Positions 46,391-57,353 of a stretch of DNA of 64,000 nt are shown here, piece by piece. The notes under the pieces are model-generated. The model had not been told where the DNA came from and did no database searches. It saw only the letters and a program-made list of their open reading frames with translations. Position numbers and translations under genes: made by a program. The DNA is from Halichondria panicea (Eukaryota; Porifera; Demospongiae; Suberitida; Halichondriidae): contig NC_087386.1 of NCBI RefSeq assembly GCF_963675165.1, positions 732,931-796,930 of the forward strand, read 5' to 3'. Position 1 is the first letter of the stretch, and each line of letters opens with the position of its first letter.

Positions 46391-46749
46391 CGAATTTTTT
46401 TTTTTTTTACTCACCTGAATGTCGTCCAATTTTTTTCACTAATCTGAAGCCACACTTTCTCAATGAAGTATGCCCACCACCTGGTGGACACTGTATGATG
46501 TCTCAATAATATTATGATTACTCATTCTTGATCATCATATCATTTTCACTATTCTGCCATCTACTATTTCAAAGCATAATGCATGTGGTCTGCCAAAATG
46601 CCATAAAAATGTGTGCAAGCCGCCAAGTAGCATGATTAAGATGTTTGTGATTTCTGCGATTGTTGTAAGACTATTATGATGCCCTGTGAAATCTTTAGCT
46701 CTTGGTTAACTGTTACAGCTGGCTTGCGTCTTTCTTAAATGTCTTCAGA
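46391..46749. other. Spacer between two satellites
   Basis: Unique-looking AT-rich sequence. TTTCAAAGCATAATGC..GTGGTCTGCCAAAA at 46569-46598 recurs at 47520-47557, so the two satellite flanks are related. Confidence 0.6.
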
Positions 46750-47297
46750 ACTGGAGCCTTATCCGACTGTAGATCGGTTATCCAACTATAGAGGCCTTAT
46801 CCGACTGTATATGGTTTTATCCAAACTGCATGGCCCTGTAGACGGCCGTATCCCAACTGCTCTATCCGAACTGTTGATGGCCGTATCCCAACTGCTCTAT
46901 CCGAACTGTGGGCGGCTGTATCCGAACTGCTCTATTCAAACTGTTGATGGTCGTATCCCAACTGCTCTATTCGAACTGTGGGCGGCTGTATCTGTATCCG
47001 AACTGTTGATGACCGTATCCCAACTGCTCTATCCGAACTGTGGGCGGCTGTATCTGTATCCGAACTGTTGATGGCCGTATCCCAACTGCTCTATCCGAAC
47101 TGTGGGCGGCTGTATCTGTATCCGAACTGTTGATGGCCGTATCCCAACTGCTCTATCCGAACTGTGGGCGGCTGTATCTGTATCCGAACTGTTGATGACC
47201 GTATCCCAACTGCTCTATCCGAACTGTGGGCGGCTGTATCTGTATCCGAACTGTTGATGACCGTATCCCAACTGCTCTATCCGAACTGTGGGCGGCA
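46750..47297. repeat. 62-bp minisatellite, about eight units
   Basis: Unit: CTGTTGATGGCCGTATCCCA, ACTGCTCTATCCGAACTGTG, GGCGGCTGTATCTGTATCCGAA. Divergent leading units start near 46750. Confidence 0.93.
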
Positions 47298-48269
47298 CTG
47301 TAAGACGGCCCCTGTAAGATGGCTAGCAACCATCAGCCCCACAGCTGGAAGATGTCAACGTTGACCAGTCCCATGCACTCATGGCTCTAGAAAAAATTGT
47401 GTTACTCTGCCGCCATCTTGTCAACCAAGTCTTCTCTCCACCTGGTCGATAAAGCGTGCTGTTTCTTTTTTGATGATGGCTCATTTTTCATTTTTACCTT
47501 TCTGCCATCTAAAAAATAATTTCAAAGCATAATGCGTGCGTGTGGTCTGCCAAAACTATAATAAAATAAAATTGTAAGCATGGAAACTTTGTTGCATGCC
47601 TATTATGATGGCTTGCGTCTCTTTGCCTTGGACTGCTTCCTTCTCTGGATAACCATTTAATGGCCTCTCTTTTTCCTTGGAGAATCAAACTGTTAAGATG
47701 TCCTTCTTCCTTGCCACCTTGGCTGGTCTACTTTGCTGCCCATGACCCAACAAATGACCCAAAACAGTGTTTCCCTTATTTTTTCCCAAACAACTTTTTT
47801 CCCAACAAGCCCTAGGCTAAGCATAATTTATAATGGTAGTGTAATTAATAGGTGTTTAATTTATAATTGTTGCCATAGGTTTGCCATGGGTTGCTAGGGG
47901 GAGCTGGGGAGCGTGGAGTGGGGGTAGGGGTCGATCCTCACTGGTGTGTCGGTGTCGTAGAGCGGGGGGCTGGACTGGCCTTAAATGTGGACTGTAGAAG
48001 TTGCAGGCGTGGCTAGTGGGTACTGACTAGTGGCCATAACCGGATGCTTAAAATGAAACTTAAAGCACCATTTTATGATTGTTGCTTTGCCCATAACCAA
48101 TGAACTATAAACTCATCATAACATGCATGTTGTAAGTATCGTCTTCTAGTCTTAGGATCAGTTAGATTGAATCAGATAGAGAACTAGTTGCATTTTGCAT
48201 CGCTTATAGCTATAGTGGCTTAGCTTGCATGCTCACACCTAGCTATATAATTAGTTTGCATTCGCTATT
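47298..48269. other. Spacer with related flank sequence
   Basis: Holds the second copy of the AAAGCATAATGC / GGTCTGCCAAAA flank and G-rich sequence near 47885-47970. TGGCTAGCAACCATCAGCCC (47321-47340) and the words CAGCCCCACAGC and CCATGCACTCATGGC recall the 180-bp satellite further on. No gene seen. Confidence 0.5.
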
Positions 48270-48712
48270 AAAGTGGCTTAATTTACATGCTTATAGCTAG
48301 TGGCTTAGTTAGCATGCTCATAGCTAGTGGCTTAGTTAGCATGCTCATAGCTAGTGGCTTAGTTAGCATGCTCATAGCTAGTGGCTTAGTTAGCATGCTC
48401 ATAGCTAGTGGCTTAGTTAGCATGCTCATAGCTAGTGGCTTAGTTAGCATGCTCATAGCTAGTGGCTTAGTTAGCATGCTCATAGATAGTGGCTTAGTTA
48501 GCATGCTCATAGCTAGTGGCTTAGTTAGCATGCTCATAGCTAGTGGCTTAGTTAGCATGCTCATAGCTAGTGGCTTAGTTAGCATGCTCATAGCTAGTGG
48601 CTTAGTTAGCATGCTCATAGCTAGTGGCTTAGTTAGCATGCTCATAGCTAGTGGCTTAGTTAGCATGCTCATAGCTAGTGGCTTAGTTAGCATGCTCATA
48701 GCTATAGCTAGT
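48270..48712. repeat. 27-bp minisatellite, about 16 units
   Basis: Unit TTAGCATGCTCATAGCTAGTGGCTTAG, very homogeneous. Because 27 is divisible by three, it leaves open frames of nine-residue repeats on both strands (MLIASGLVS plus; LAMSMLTKP minus). I regard these as non-coding. Confidence 0.95.
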
Positions 48713-49355
48713 AGCTTGTAATTTGCATGCTCATAATAATATAGATCTAGTGGCATAGTAATAATAGCTAGACAAACTGATAGTATAATAATTATAGCTA
48801 GTGGCATAGTAATATAGCTAGTGGCTTAATTTGTATGCTCGTAGCTAGATCTAGTGGCTTATACTCCGGGTTAGCTAGATATATAGATCTTAAATCTAGC
48901 TAGAGTTGAGTGGAATTACAAAACCCTTTGGTAGGTTTGGTTTTGTAGTTCCCTTGTTCGTTGGTTTGGGTGGTAGGCATATTTCATGCATGGTGTCAAA
49001 TGGTTTCTGCGGCTGAAGGATGGCACTAGCTGCTACCTAGGCTGCATATGTGCCTGTAGCTTCACATGAGGTCGTACCAGGTAACCCTGTGACATGCATC
49101 GGTGGGGGGAGACCTGGGTGATGGGGGCTAGGTGGGGGCAGGGGGGCAGGGGGTAGGCGGTTTTTTAATATAGTTGCATGTGGGGGTTACTGCGGGGGGT
49201 AGGCAGTAATATAGTTGCATATGGGGGTTACTGTGGGGGTAGGCAGTTTGAAGTTGCATACTTAACCGATCGAGAGCACTGCCGTGTCCCGGATTACCAC
49301 CAACTCCCCCAAATATAATTACAACACTCGAGTGACATGTGACATGAAGTGAGTG
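48713..49355. repeat. Spacer with GGGGGTAGGCAG repeats
   Basis: GCTAGTGGC fragments of the preceding satellite persist to about 48850. About three units of ATAGTTGCATATGGGGGTTA, CTGTGGGGGTAGGCAGT lie at 49140-49260. No gene seen. Confidence 0.7.
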
Positions 49356-49539
49356 ATCAATTTATAATGATGCCATGATCGACGATGGCTGTAACATATC
49401 TTGTTATTGATGATTGTCGTATATCTTCCTCCATCAAAGTATAAGTATTGCTTTGCTGGCAATTCTTGCAAACGTACGTGGTCTTGGTACCATATTCTAT
49501 GATTGTCGATGCCTCCGTCAACTCTATTTCCCCAAATAA

Positions 49540-49995
49540 GTGCCTTAAGGCAATTTTTGCAAACTTACTGTCTTGGTGCCACCTCAATATAAGATTCCTC
49601 CGCTCAGGTGGCTCTATAGGTGCCTTTATAAACACTGCAATTAAGTGGCAATTCTATGATTGTCTTATTGAAGGTATAAGATTCCTCCGCCTAAGGTGGC
49701 GCTAAACGCCTTTATAAACACTGCATTTCCTCAATTAAGTGGCAATTCTATGATTGTCTTATTGAAGGTATAAGATTCATCCGCCTAAGGTGGCGCTAAA
49801 CGCCTTTATAAACACTGCATTTCCTCAATTAAGTGGCAATTCTATGATTGTCATATTGACAGGATGCCTCCTCCGCCTAAGGTGGCTCTATATAGGTGTA
49901 TAAACGCCTTTATAAATACTGCATTTCCGTGGTAATTGATACCGTATTCTATGATTGTCTTATTGACAGTATAATATCCACCAAGGTACCTCTAA
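49540..49995. repeat. Roughly 117-bp tandem repeat, about four units
   Basis: Units contain AAGATTCCTCCGCCTAAGGT, GGCGCTAAACGCCTTTATAA, ACACTGCATTTCCTCAATTA, AGTGGCAATTCTATGATTGT. Later units are more diverged. Confidence 0.88.
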
Positions 49996-50377
49996 ACACG
50001 GCATTTCCCCAATTAAGTGGCAATTCTTATTGGTCGGTGATTGATGCTTCAGTCAAGCCTCTAGATGCTTGCCTGGGCAATTGTTAGGCAAATACCACCC
50101 ATTATTGAAATGGCTATATATATGCCTCCTTCATTGAGGTTAAGTTGCCGATTGATTGAACCACCATCATCATTGAACGCTGACATCTGCCGGAAATGAT
50201 CTCTTCTCTCCCGACCGAGGCCACACTCTCACAGCTCTCAAGTTCTAAGTTCTCTCTGGTGGTTTGGAGATCAGATCTACTCCCATTTGAGTAACCACAA
50301 TGATCCTATGTCAATTGGCTCGTGTCCAATGGTCATATATGTAGGTGTGTCTCTCAATGTCCGAAACTGGCTCCGGC

Positions 50378-50920
50378 CTATAGTGTTCTCTGAAGGCTTC
50401 GGCCTATAGTGTTCTCTGAAGGCTTCGGCCTATAGTGTTCTCTGAAGGCTTCGGCCTATAGTGTTCTCTGAAGGCTTTGGCCTATAGTGTTCTTTGAAGG
50501 CTCCGGCCTATAGTGTTCTCTGAAGGCTCCGGCATATAGTGTTCTCTGAAGGCTTTGGCCTATAGTGTTATCTGAAGGCTCCGGCCTATAGTGTTCTCTG
50601 AAGGCTCCGGCCCATAGTGTTCTCTGAAGGCTTCGGCCTATAGTAGGCTCCAGCCTATAGTGTTCTCTGAAGGCTCCGGCCCATAGTGTTCTCTGAAGGC
50701 TTCGGCCTATAGTAGGCTCCGGCCTATAGTGTTCTCTGAAGGCTTCGGCCTATGGTTTTCTCTCTGAAGGCTTTGGCCTATAGTAGGCTCCGGCTCTCTG
50801 AAGGCTTCGGCCTATAGTAGGCTCCGGCCTATATAGTGTTCTCTGAAGGCTTCGGCCTATAGTGTTCTCTGAAGGCTTCGGCCTATAGTGTTCTCTGAAG
50901 GCTCCGGCCTATAGTGCTCT
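50378..50920. repeat. 26-bp minisatellite, about 20 units
   Basis: Unit GGCTTCGGCCTATAGTGT TCTCTGAA with TTC/TCC variation. Some units are shortened to GGCCTATAGTAGGCTCC. GGCTTCGGCC persists inside the 180-bp satellite that follows, suggesting a common origin. Confidence 0.93.
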
Positions 50921-51129
50921 AGCTGTGCTGAGCAGGGCTCTGGCTATGATATATCTCTCAATTGGTCTGAGGTGGTTAGGTGGTGTGAAGTGGCCCTAAC
51001 AACTATGAGGTGGCCCTAACAACGAGGTGGCCCTAACAACAGAGGTGGCCCATTGATTCCAACCACGACAGAAACCTATGTTCCCAGTGTCTCAACGAGG
51101 AGCTGAACGGGATGTGGAGCGGGGCAAGT

Positions 51130-52072
51130 GGCAGCAGCTGGATCCACCACCATCATCTCTCTCAACCAACTCTGTCTCTGCTGGAATTCCTGTCCATCGT
51201 GTTCATCCCAGCTGAAGAAGGCTTCAGCCTCGCAGCTGAGTCCCCTGTCCATGCACTCATGGCAGGGGCAGGCTCTGTTCACGATGCACTGTTCTCCGAT
51301 GGTCACCCTGAAGGCCAGGTATGTGTTCTTATTGTGTATACTCATGGCAGGGACAGGCTCTGATCGCCCCAAAGGCTTCGGCCTAACAGTTCTCTCCGAT
51401 GTTCACCTGAAGGCTTCGGCCGGGAATGTGTTCTCCCGTGTTCATCCCAGCTGAAGAAGGCTTCGGCCTCGCAGGCTCTGTTCACCCCGACCTGAAGAAG
51501 GCGGCCAGACCATCAGCCCCACAGCAGAAGACGGACCTCTGATCTGCCTCTACCTCTGCTGGAGTTCCTGTCCACTCGGGGGTGTTCATCCCAGCTGAAG
51601 AAGGCTTCGGCCTCGCAGCTGAGTCCCCTGTCCATGCACTCATCATGGCAGGGGCAGGCTCTGTTCACCCCGACCTGAAGGCGGCCAGACCATCGGCCCC
51701 ACAGCAGAAGACGGACCTCTGATCTGCCTCTACCTCTGCTGGAGTTCCTGTCCACTCGGGGGTGTTCATCCCAGCTGAAGAAGGCTTCGGCCTCGCAGCT
51801 GAGTCCCCTGTCCATGCACTCATGGCAGGGGCAGGCTCTGTTCACCCCGACCTGAAGAAGGCGGCCAGACCATCGGCCCCACAGCAGAAGACGGACCTCT
51901 GATCTGCCTCTACCTCTGCTGGAGTTCCTGTTCACTCGGGGGTGTTCATCCCAGCTGAAGAAGGCTTCGGCCTCGCAGCTGAGTCCCTTGTCCATGCACT
52001 CATGGCAGGGGCAGGCTCTGTTCACCCCGACCTGAAGGCGGCCAGACCATCGGCCCCACAGCAGAAGGTGGA
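51130..52072. repeat. 180-bp satellite, four to five units
   Basis: GGTGTTCATCCCAGCTGAAG recurs near 51580, 51760 and 51940 (period 180). Units continue with GGCTTCGGCCTCGCAGCTGA, CCATGCACTCATGGCAGGGG, AAGGCGGCCAGACCATCGGC and GGACCTCTGATCTGCCTCTA. GC-rich compared with its surroundings. The minus strand is open for 170 codons, as 60 codons equal one unit. Confidence 0.93.
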
Positions 52073-53750
52073 CTTAGCCATGGGTTTTACAGACGGGGAA
52101 AGGGAATTGTTCGTATGGTATAGCTATTGGTGTACACAGCGAATATGTAATAACACAATGCTTAACCGTCTTCTTCTTCTGCCCCCAGGAAATTTTAATG
52201 GATCTTCCTAACGAGCGGACTGATCATATGGACTGGTAAAGAGTTACTTCATTAACGCCTGATACTATGTGCGCATATCATGATAGTATGTGATTACCTT
52301 CCAATGGCTATAAAAGTCACTTCTGTTATCACTACAAGATCTCTTAATTTGTAGCTTGGTCTACGTAATATCCATGCATTTAATGATGCGTTTGGCTTAT
52401 TATGTCGTGTGTGTAACCAAGTCTTCATACATTTGGCTTCATGTGCAACATCCCACTCATGTTATAGCTTAGACTATTATAGCTACACAGTGTGCGTGCA
52501 TGTATACTAGTAATGCTGCACAGTGTGCATGCATGTATACTAGTAATGCTGCACAGCTATGACTCTATTTACGCAGACAGATCTGAAGCAGCTCTAAAGA
52601 CAATCGAGACAACGATTATGGTGGGAGGAGTCACTGGCACAACCTATGCTGATCGACCAAAAACTAAATTGTGAGACGTACAAAAAAACACGGTTCTATA
52701 TATATATGTTCAGGACACAAGGGCCTGGTTATAATTCTATATTGAACTCCCATAATTATATTTATCGTGGCAATCAATTATATACACTAGAATCTGCACT
52801 ATATAATAGGATGTCCTCTTCATTTATCTGGTGCTTTGATCTTTATTTCTTTTTCTAGAAGTTGAAGTAGCTAGACGAACCCCATGACGTTATCATGCAG
52901 ATCTCTATACGTCTCTACCTTGTGGTAGAATACAAAAAGGTATTCGGTACAAAAAGATTGCCAGTGTAAGTAAGTATAATTATGTTGTATGGGGGTGTGG
53001 TTAAAACTAACTAATTAAGTGGTGTTGCATGCATCGAACCCTCGGAGTAAATCAAATATCCTTCTGTAATAACAAAATGCTTAACTGTTTCTTTTAGCTG
53101 CCCCCATGTAAGAAATGGATCTTCCTAATGAGCGTGGACTGGATTGATGGACTGGTAAAGAGTTAACTTTTTTTAATTACTTCATTAACGCCTGATAACA
53201 TGTGCATACGATCTGTTATGGGATTGCCTTCATAATTATTATGAGTATCTCTTAATTTATAGCTCCGTTTTAGCCTCGTTATGTTCCTAGGCCAATTTTT
53301 CTCGATCAATAGAAGTGTGACCATGCAGAGATTAATCTGTGGTGTGACATTGATGCAAATACAGCATTCATTATGTGGCATAATAATGATCTAGGGACGT
53401 CACAGTTTACTGAACTTAGTATAATTATTGCTATAATTGAATGTTGCAATCTGTGCTGTGCTAATGCCTCTCAGCGTGTTTTACTTTGCTCAAAAAGTAA
53501 TGTGTACTTAGAAATGTGTATACATGTATATAGTGTGTTTAGAATATAATTATGTATGATTATATTCGTTTATAAAATTATGATTGCATTTGAATTCCAT
53601 GCATAGATATAACAAGGCGAGCTTATGGAACAGATCGGATGGTGTTTGATGAATGATATAGATGAATGATAGAAGCAGTATTTTGCATTCCTTGTCTTAT
53701 AAAAAGGGTGGGTACGGGTACAAATGGATCAAGAGTTCACCAGAGAGTTC
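52073..53750. repeat. AT-rich spacer with an internal duplication
   Basis: About 52140-52320 is repeated in diverged form at about 53065-53250 (CTTAACCGT or CTTAACTGT, GCCCCCA, AATGGATCTTCCTAA, GACTGGTAAAGAGTTA, CTTCATTAACGCCTGATA). A 36-bp duplication (GTGTGC.TGCATGTATACTA, GTAATGCTGCACA) lies at 52489-52560. No supported gene. Confidence 0.65.
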
Positions 53751-53754
53751 ACAA

Positions 53755-53804
53755 TGAAAGGACAGACACCGTGACAGCTTGGTCGGACTCGGAAATTATG
53801 TAGC
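53755..53804 (+). pseudogene. Fragment of the esterase last exon
   Basis: ACAGCTTGGTCGGACTCGGAAATTATGTAG and the preceding AAAGGACAG.CACCG match the end of the esterase coding sequence at 38367-38419, including its stop codon. Only about 50 coding bases are present. A GGGCGTG..GGTCACGCCC motif follows at 53983-54016 as it does after the real gene. Confidence 0.85.
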
Positions 53805-53900
53805 TATTCAGTGTGGTTAAGGCATGCCAAATGATCATATTTGAGATGGTTGCATGAATGATGAAATTTTGTAGGAATGTAGCCTCAAACAAGCTATTAG

Positions 53901-53961
53901 CCTCGATCCCAGCCCCTCACTACTTTCGCAATTGAGAGCGGCCTGGAATGGAGGCTAACAA
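53901..53961. repeat. Short hairpin, TCGATCCCAG stem
   Basis: TTAGCCTCGATCCCAGCCCC pairs imperfectly with GGCCTGGAATGGAGGCTAA. Related to the hairpins at 7933 and 16106. Confidence 0.6.
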
Positions 53962-54052
53962 GCTACATGCTATGAACAGATGGGCGTGGCCATCATTCAC
54001 TTGAAGGTCACGCCCCCATCATGGAATGGAGTCTCCAAGAAGAATTCTGTAG

Positions 54053-54463
54053 GGCACTATTGATCAGCTCTTGTTGGAAGTGAGGAGAGAGTCACAGAAT
54101 AATCTAGAGGGTCCATCTCTGCCAGAAAATCTACTGTCTGCACTTCACTCTGTTTTCCAACAGTCTCTTCTTCATGCATTGGACCTTGTGGACAAGAATC
54201 ATGTGATGTGTTTTGTGTGTCTTGCTGGAAGAGAGCTATTCCAAGTTCAAGCAAGTGCTGGGAACAGAGTCTACACTTGTCTGGTGTCCAGTAACTACTG
54301 CAATTGCCCCTCATTTGTGTACAGTGTGATTCTGAAGGAAGACGCTCTCACCTGGCTGTACAGTTGGGACGTGCACTGGATCGTGTTGAAACAAAGGACA
54401 TTTCAGGAGAACAATTTGCCAAACTCCTTTCTGCAGACACATGTAGAAACGTTATTAGCTTAG
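54053..54463 (+). pseudogene. ZSWIM7: ZSWIM7-like gene, broken in the SWIM motif
   Basis: ZSWIM7 (SWS1) is the SWIM-domain partner in the Shu complex of homologous recombination. A possible acceptor (ttctgtag) precedes the open frame at 54053; no ATG starts this frame, so a first exon is missing or lost. Family features: LHALDLVDKNHVMCFVCLAGRE and VYTCLVSSNYCNCPSFVYS, with the CNC half of the SWIM motif. The expected second half (Cys-X-His) is absent: after EDALT the frame shifts, and the continuation of the family sequence (VQLGRALDRVE, SGEQFAKLLSAD) is found in another frame. A deletion between two CACCTG repeats at about 54349 would explain it. Most likely non-functional. Confidence 0.75.
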
Positions 54464-54794
54464 GATATTGATTCTAGGATATTGTATCATTATTTTTATT
54501 AATACTGAGACGATGTGATTTTATACTTATAATTATTGTTCCCACGGATCAAGAACTCACTCTTAAGAAATTGTTCCCATGTATGGTTGATTAAACAGTC
54601 TGTACGACCAAACATATACAGCATTTATAAGCATAATTATCTTTACAACATAAAGTAAATGAAAATTGCACAAAACAAACACACATGAATGCTTAAAATA
54701 TTCATTCTGATAGTCAATAGTTTGTGTCTGTACAATCACTATAATACATACACTATATTTATAAGAGCTACAATAACGTCCAAGTATCTTGTCT
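54464..54794. other. Convergent 3' spacer, ZSWIM7-like to Munc18
   Basis: AT-rich, no gene or repeat recognised. Holds the Munc18 3' UTR. Confidence 0.5.
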
Positions 54795-57321
54795 CTATGT
54801 GGCCACGAGAGGTTGCAGGCTCTTCAGTTGATCCATGAAGCGAGTGGGAGTGACAATGTGGGTGGAGCCAATAATGACCTCACAGTTGGTGGCAGCGGAG
54901 GCCTCGTATGCCGCCCTCATCTCAGAGTAGGTCATCCCTCCCACTACGAAGATGATGATAGTTGGTCCACCTCTCTTGACAGGAGCAGAAGCTGTTGCCT
55001 GTGCACGGACGAGATGAAAAAAACATCATGGCTTTATACATGTAGCTACCGTCCAACACAGTGTGTACCTATAAGTACACACATGCGTATAGTACATGTA
55101 AGCATGGAAAGAACACAGCACACATGTACACTATTCACCAGTGAAATTACTCTAGAGTAAACCCCACAGCGACTGTCAAAGAGGTGACCTGCTACAACAG
55201 TGAACACACGTTTAAACACAAGCTAAATAGACTTAGGAGCCAATTAAATTTACTATACATAATAGACAGGGTTAGACTATACATAATAGACAGGGTTAGA
55301 CACTTACCCCTCCTTTGGAGGGAGAGGCTCCCTCCTGTTTCTGGCCAGGGATCCAGTTCCACCTTTGTCGCACACTGGTGCCGGGAACAGCTCCACTGGC
55401 ACCCCCAACAGAAGTGCCAGACACGGAGCCACCACCAAAGTTGGCCCCAGAGGTAGGGCGAGGTGCTTTCCCACGGAAACAGGGAGCATAGCTCTCATCC
55501 AGCTTACCCTCGGCGGCATACTACGAGGGGAGAGGGGTAGGAGAAGCATTACATTATACTTAAAATAACTGGGATGTGCTTCTCTTGTGTACAATGAACT
55601 GTACTAGCCAACAACGTACACACAGTGTATATATTTGTATACAGAACGCCAAGCTAGTATCGCAGGACAATAACATGATGACAAAGTATGTCCGACTAAG
55701 CTCACCTCTGCAATGTCCTGCAGCAGTGGTGACCATCGTGACACCTCGTACTTCTCTCCTGGTCGCTCCTTGGGCTTGATCCGATGCTTGGGGACACTCA
55801 CTTTCTCCTCAGCCAGTATCTTGTGGCCGAGGTGCATCAGGTTCAAGATCACCTTCCTACCAGAGATTCATCACAGACAGAGAGAGAAACATTATTAAAG
55901 CACATCTGAACAAGCTACATAAGCTTTCAGGAACTAATCCAATCACAGTACTCTCAAGATGTAAGGGACTCAACCATTACTGCACACACACACAGTACAG
56001 TTCATATGAGCAAAGCTGTCAGTCAGTTACCTCTCATTGAGTGGCAGTTCAGAATGCTGCATGAGCTTGGAGAAGTCATCACGGCTAACACCTTTCTTAA
56101 AGAGGATATAAAGAACGAGTAGACGAGCTTTCCTTTGGTATCTGCAAACATCAACAGTTGGTAAGGAACAACATACACTGAAATAGATATTGGGTAAAGA
56201 TCATCAATTCCATTTTTATAAACACAGCTACATGTACAACTTCAACTAACGAGAGATCCTTTGAGAAGAGGAGTGGCATCATGTCAGCCATGGGGTCAGT
56301 GATGGGGTCACCGGCTGCATCAGTCCCAGTGGCAAGGTTCTGCTCAACTTTGGCCACTTTAGACACACTACTATCTCCACCCTGCCGGTAGCGACTCAGC
56401 AATGTGTCCACCATGTTCAGGTGGAGAGAGTACTGTGTGTGGTGTGTGTGTGGGTGTGTAGTGTGTGTGTGGGGGGTGGTGTGGTGTGTGTGTGGGGGGT
56501 GGTGTGGTGTGTGTGTGGGTGTGGTGTGGTGTGGGGTGTGGTGTGGGTGGGTGTGTGTAGTGTGTGGGTGTAGTGTGTGGTTGCATACGTAATGCCGATA
56601 TGTACATACATTTCACTAAATGTCCTATAATCACAGACAGCCTGCACGAGGTGTGCACTGACTCTATTATGAAGGCTCACAACACAGCACTGAGAGACTC
56701 ACCACACTCAGCTCCTTCTGGTACTGGGGGACATTCTTGATGTAGCGAGAGAGGTCCTTGATGGATAGCAGCTACAGGGAGAAGGCAACATACTTCATAC
56801 ACATCCTGAAAATGTACTAAGTAAAAAAAAACTAGAATTCAATGAAAGAAAGTTATTGAGTGTGATGTAAAACCTTAAAGTTTTTGTAGAACACAAATTC
56901 ACCTCTTTGTCTCCATGTTTCTTGAGATGTTTCTTTTCTCCAAACTCCTTGAACTTTTCAGCCACTTCCCTGCGATCATGATTGACATTAGTTAACAACA
57001 ATGAAGTCATCAAAGCATGTAGCCATGGTAATCATGCCAATCGCAATGGATAACATACCTTGAGACATCAGCAATGTGTTCGTGTCTCAGCTGCACCCAA
57101 AGGTCATCATTCTCTGTTAAGAAAAAGAAAATAAGTAGTCAGTAGCAAATTAGCATGGCAGTACAGAAGTGAGAGCATTCGTTGTGTGGGAGGGTTAAGA
57201 AATGAACCAACTGACAGCAGAACATGTATTTGTTTTTAGAACTACAACACATTATTGAGTTTACCATCTAGAATGACATCTCTAGATTTCTGAGCTCCTC
57301 CAACAGTTGCCGCCTTATAGC

Positions 57322-57353
<32 letters not shown>

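Noticed and set aside
48283-48807. Open frames of nine-residue repeats on both strands
   Set aside because: By-product of a homogeneous 27-bp minisatellite; no start context, splice site or family.
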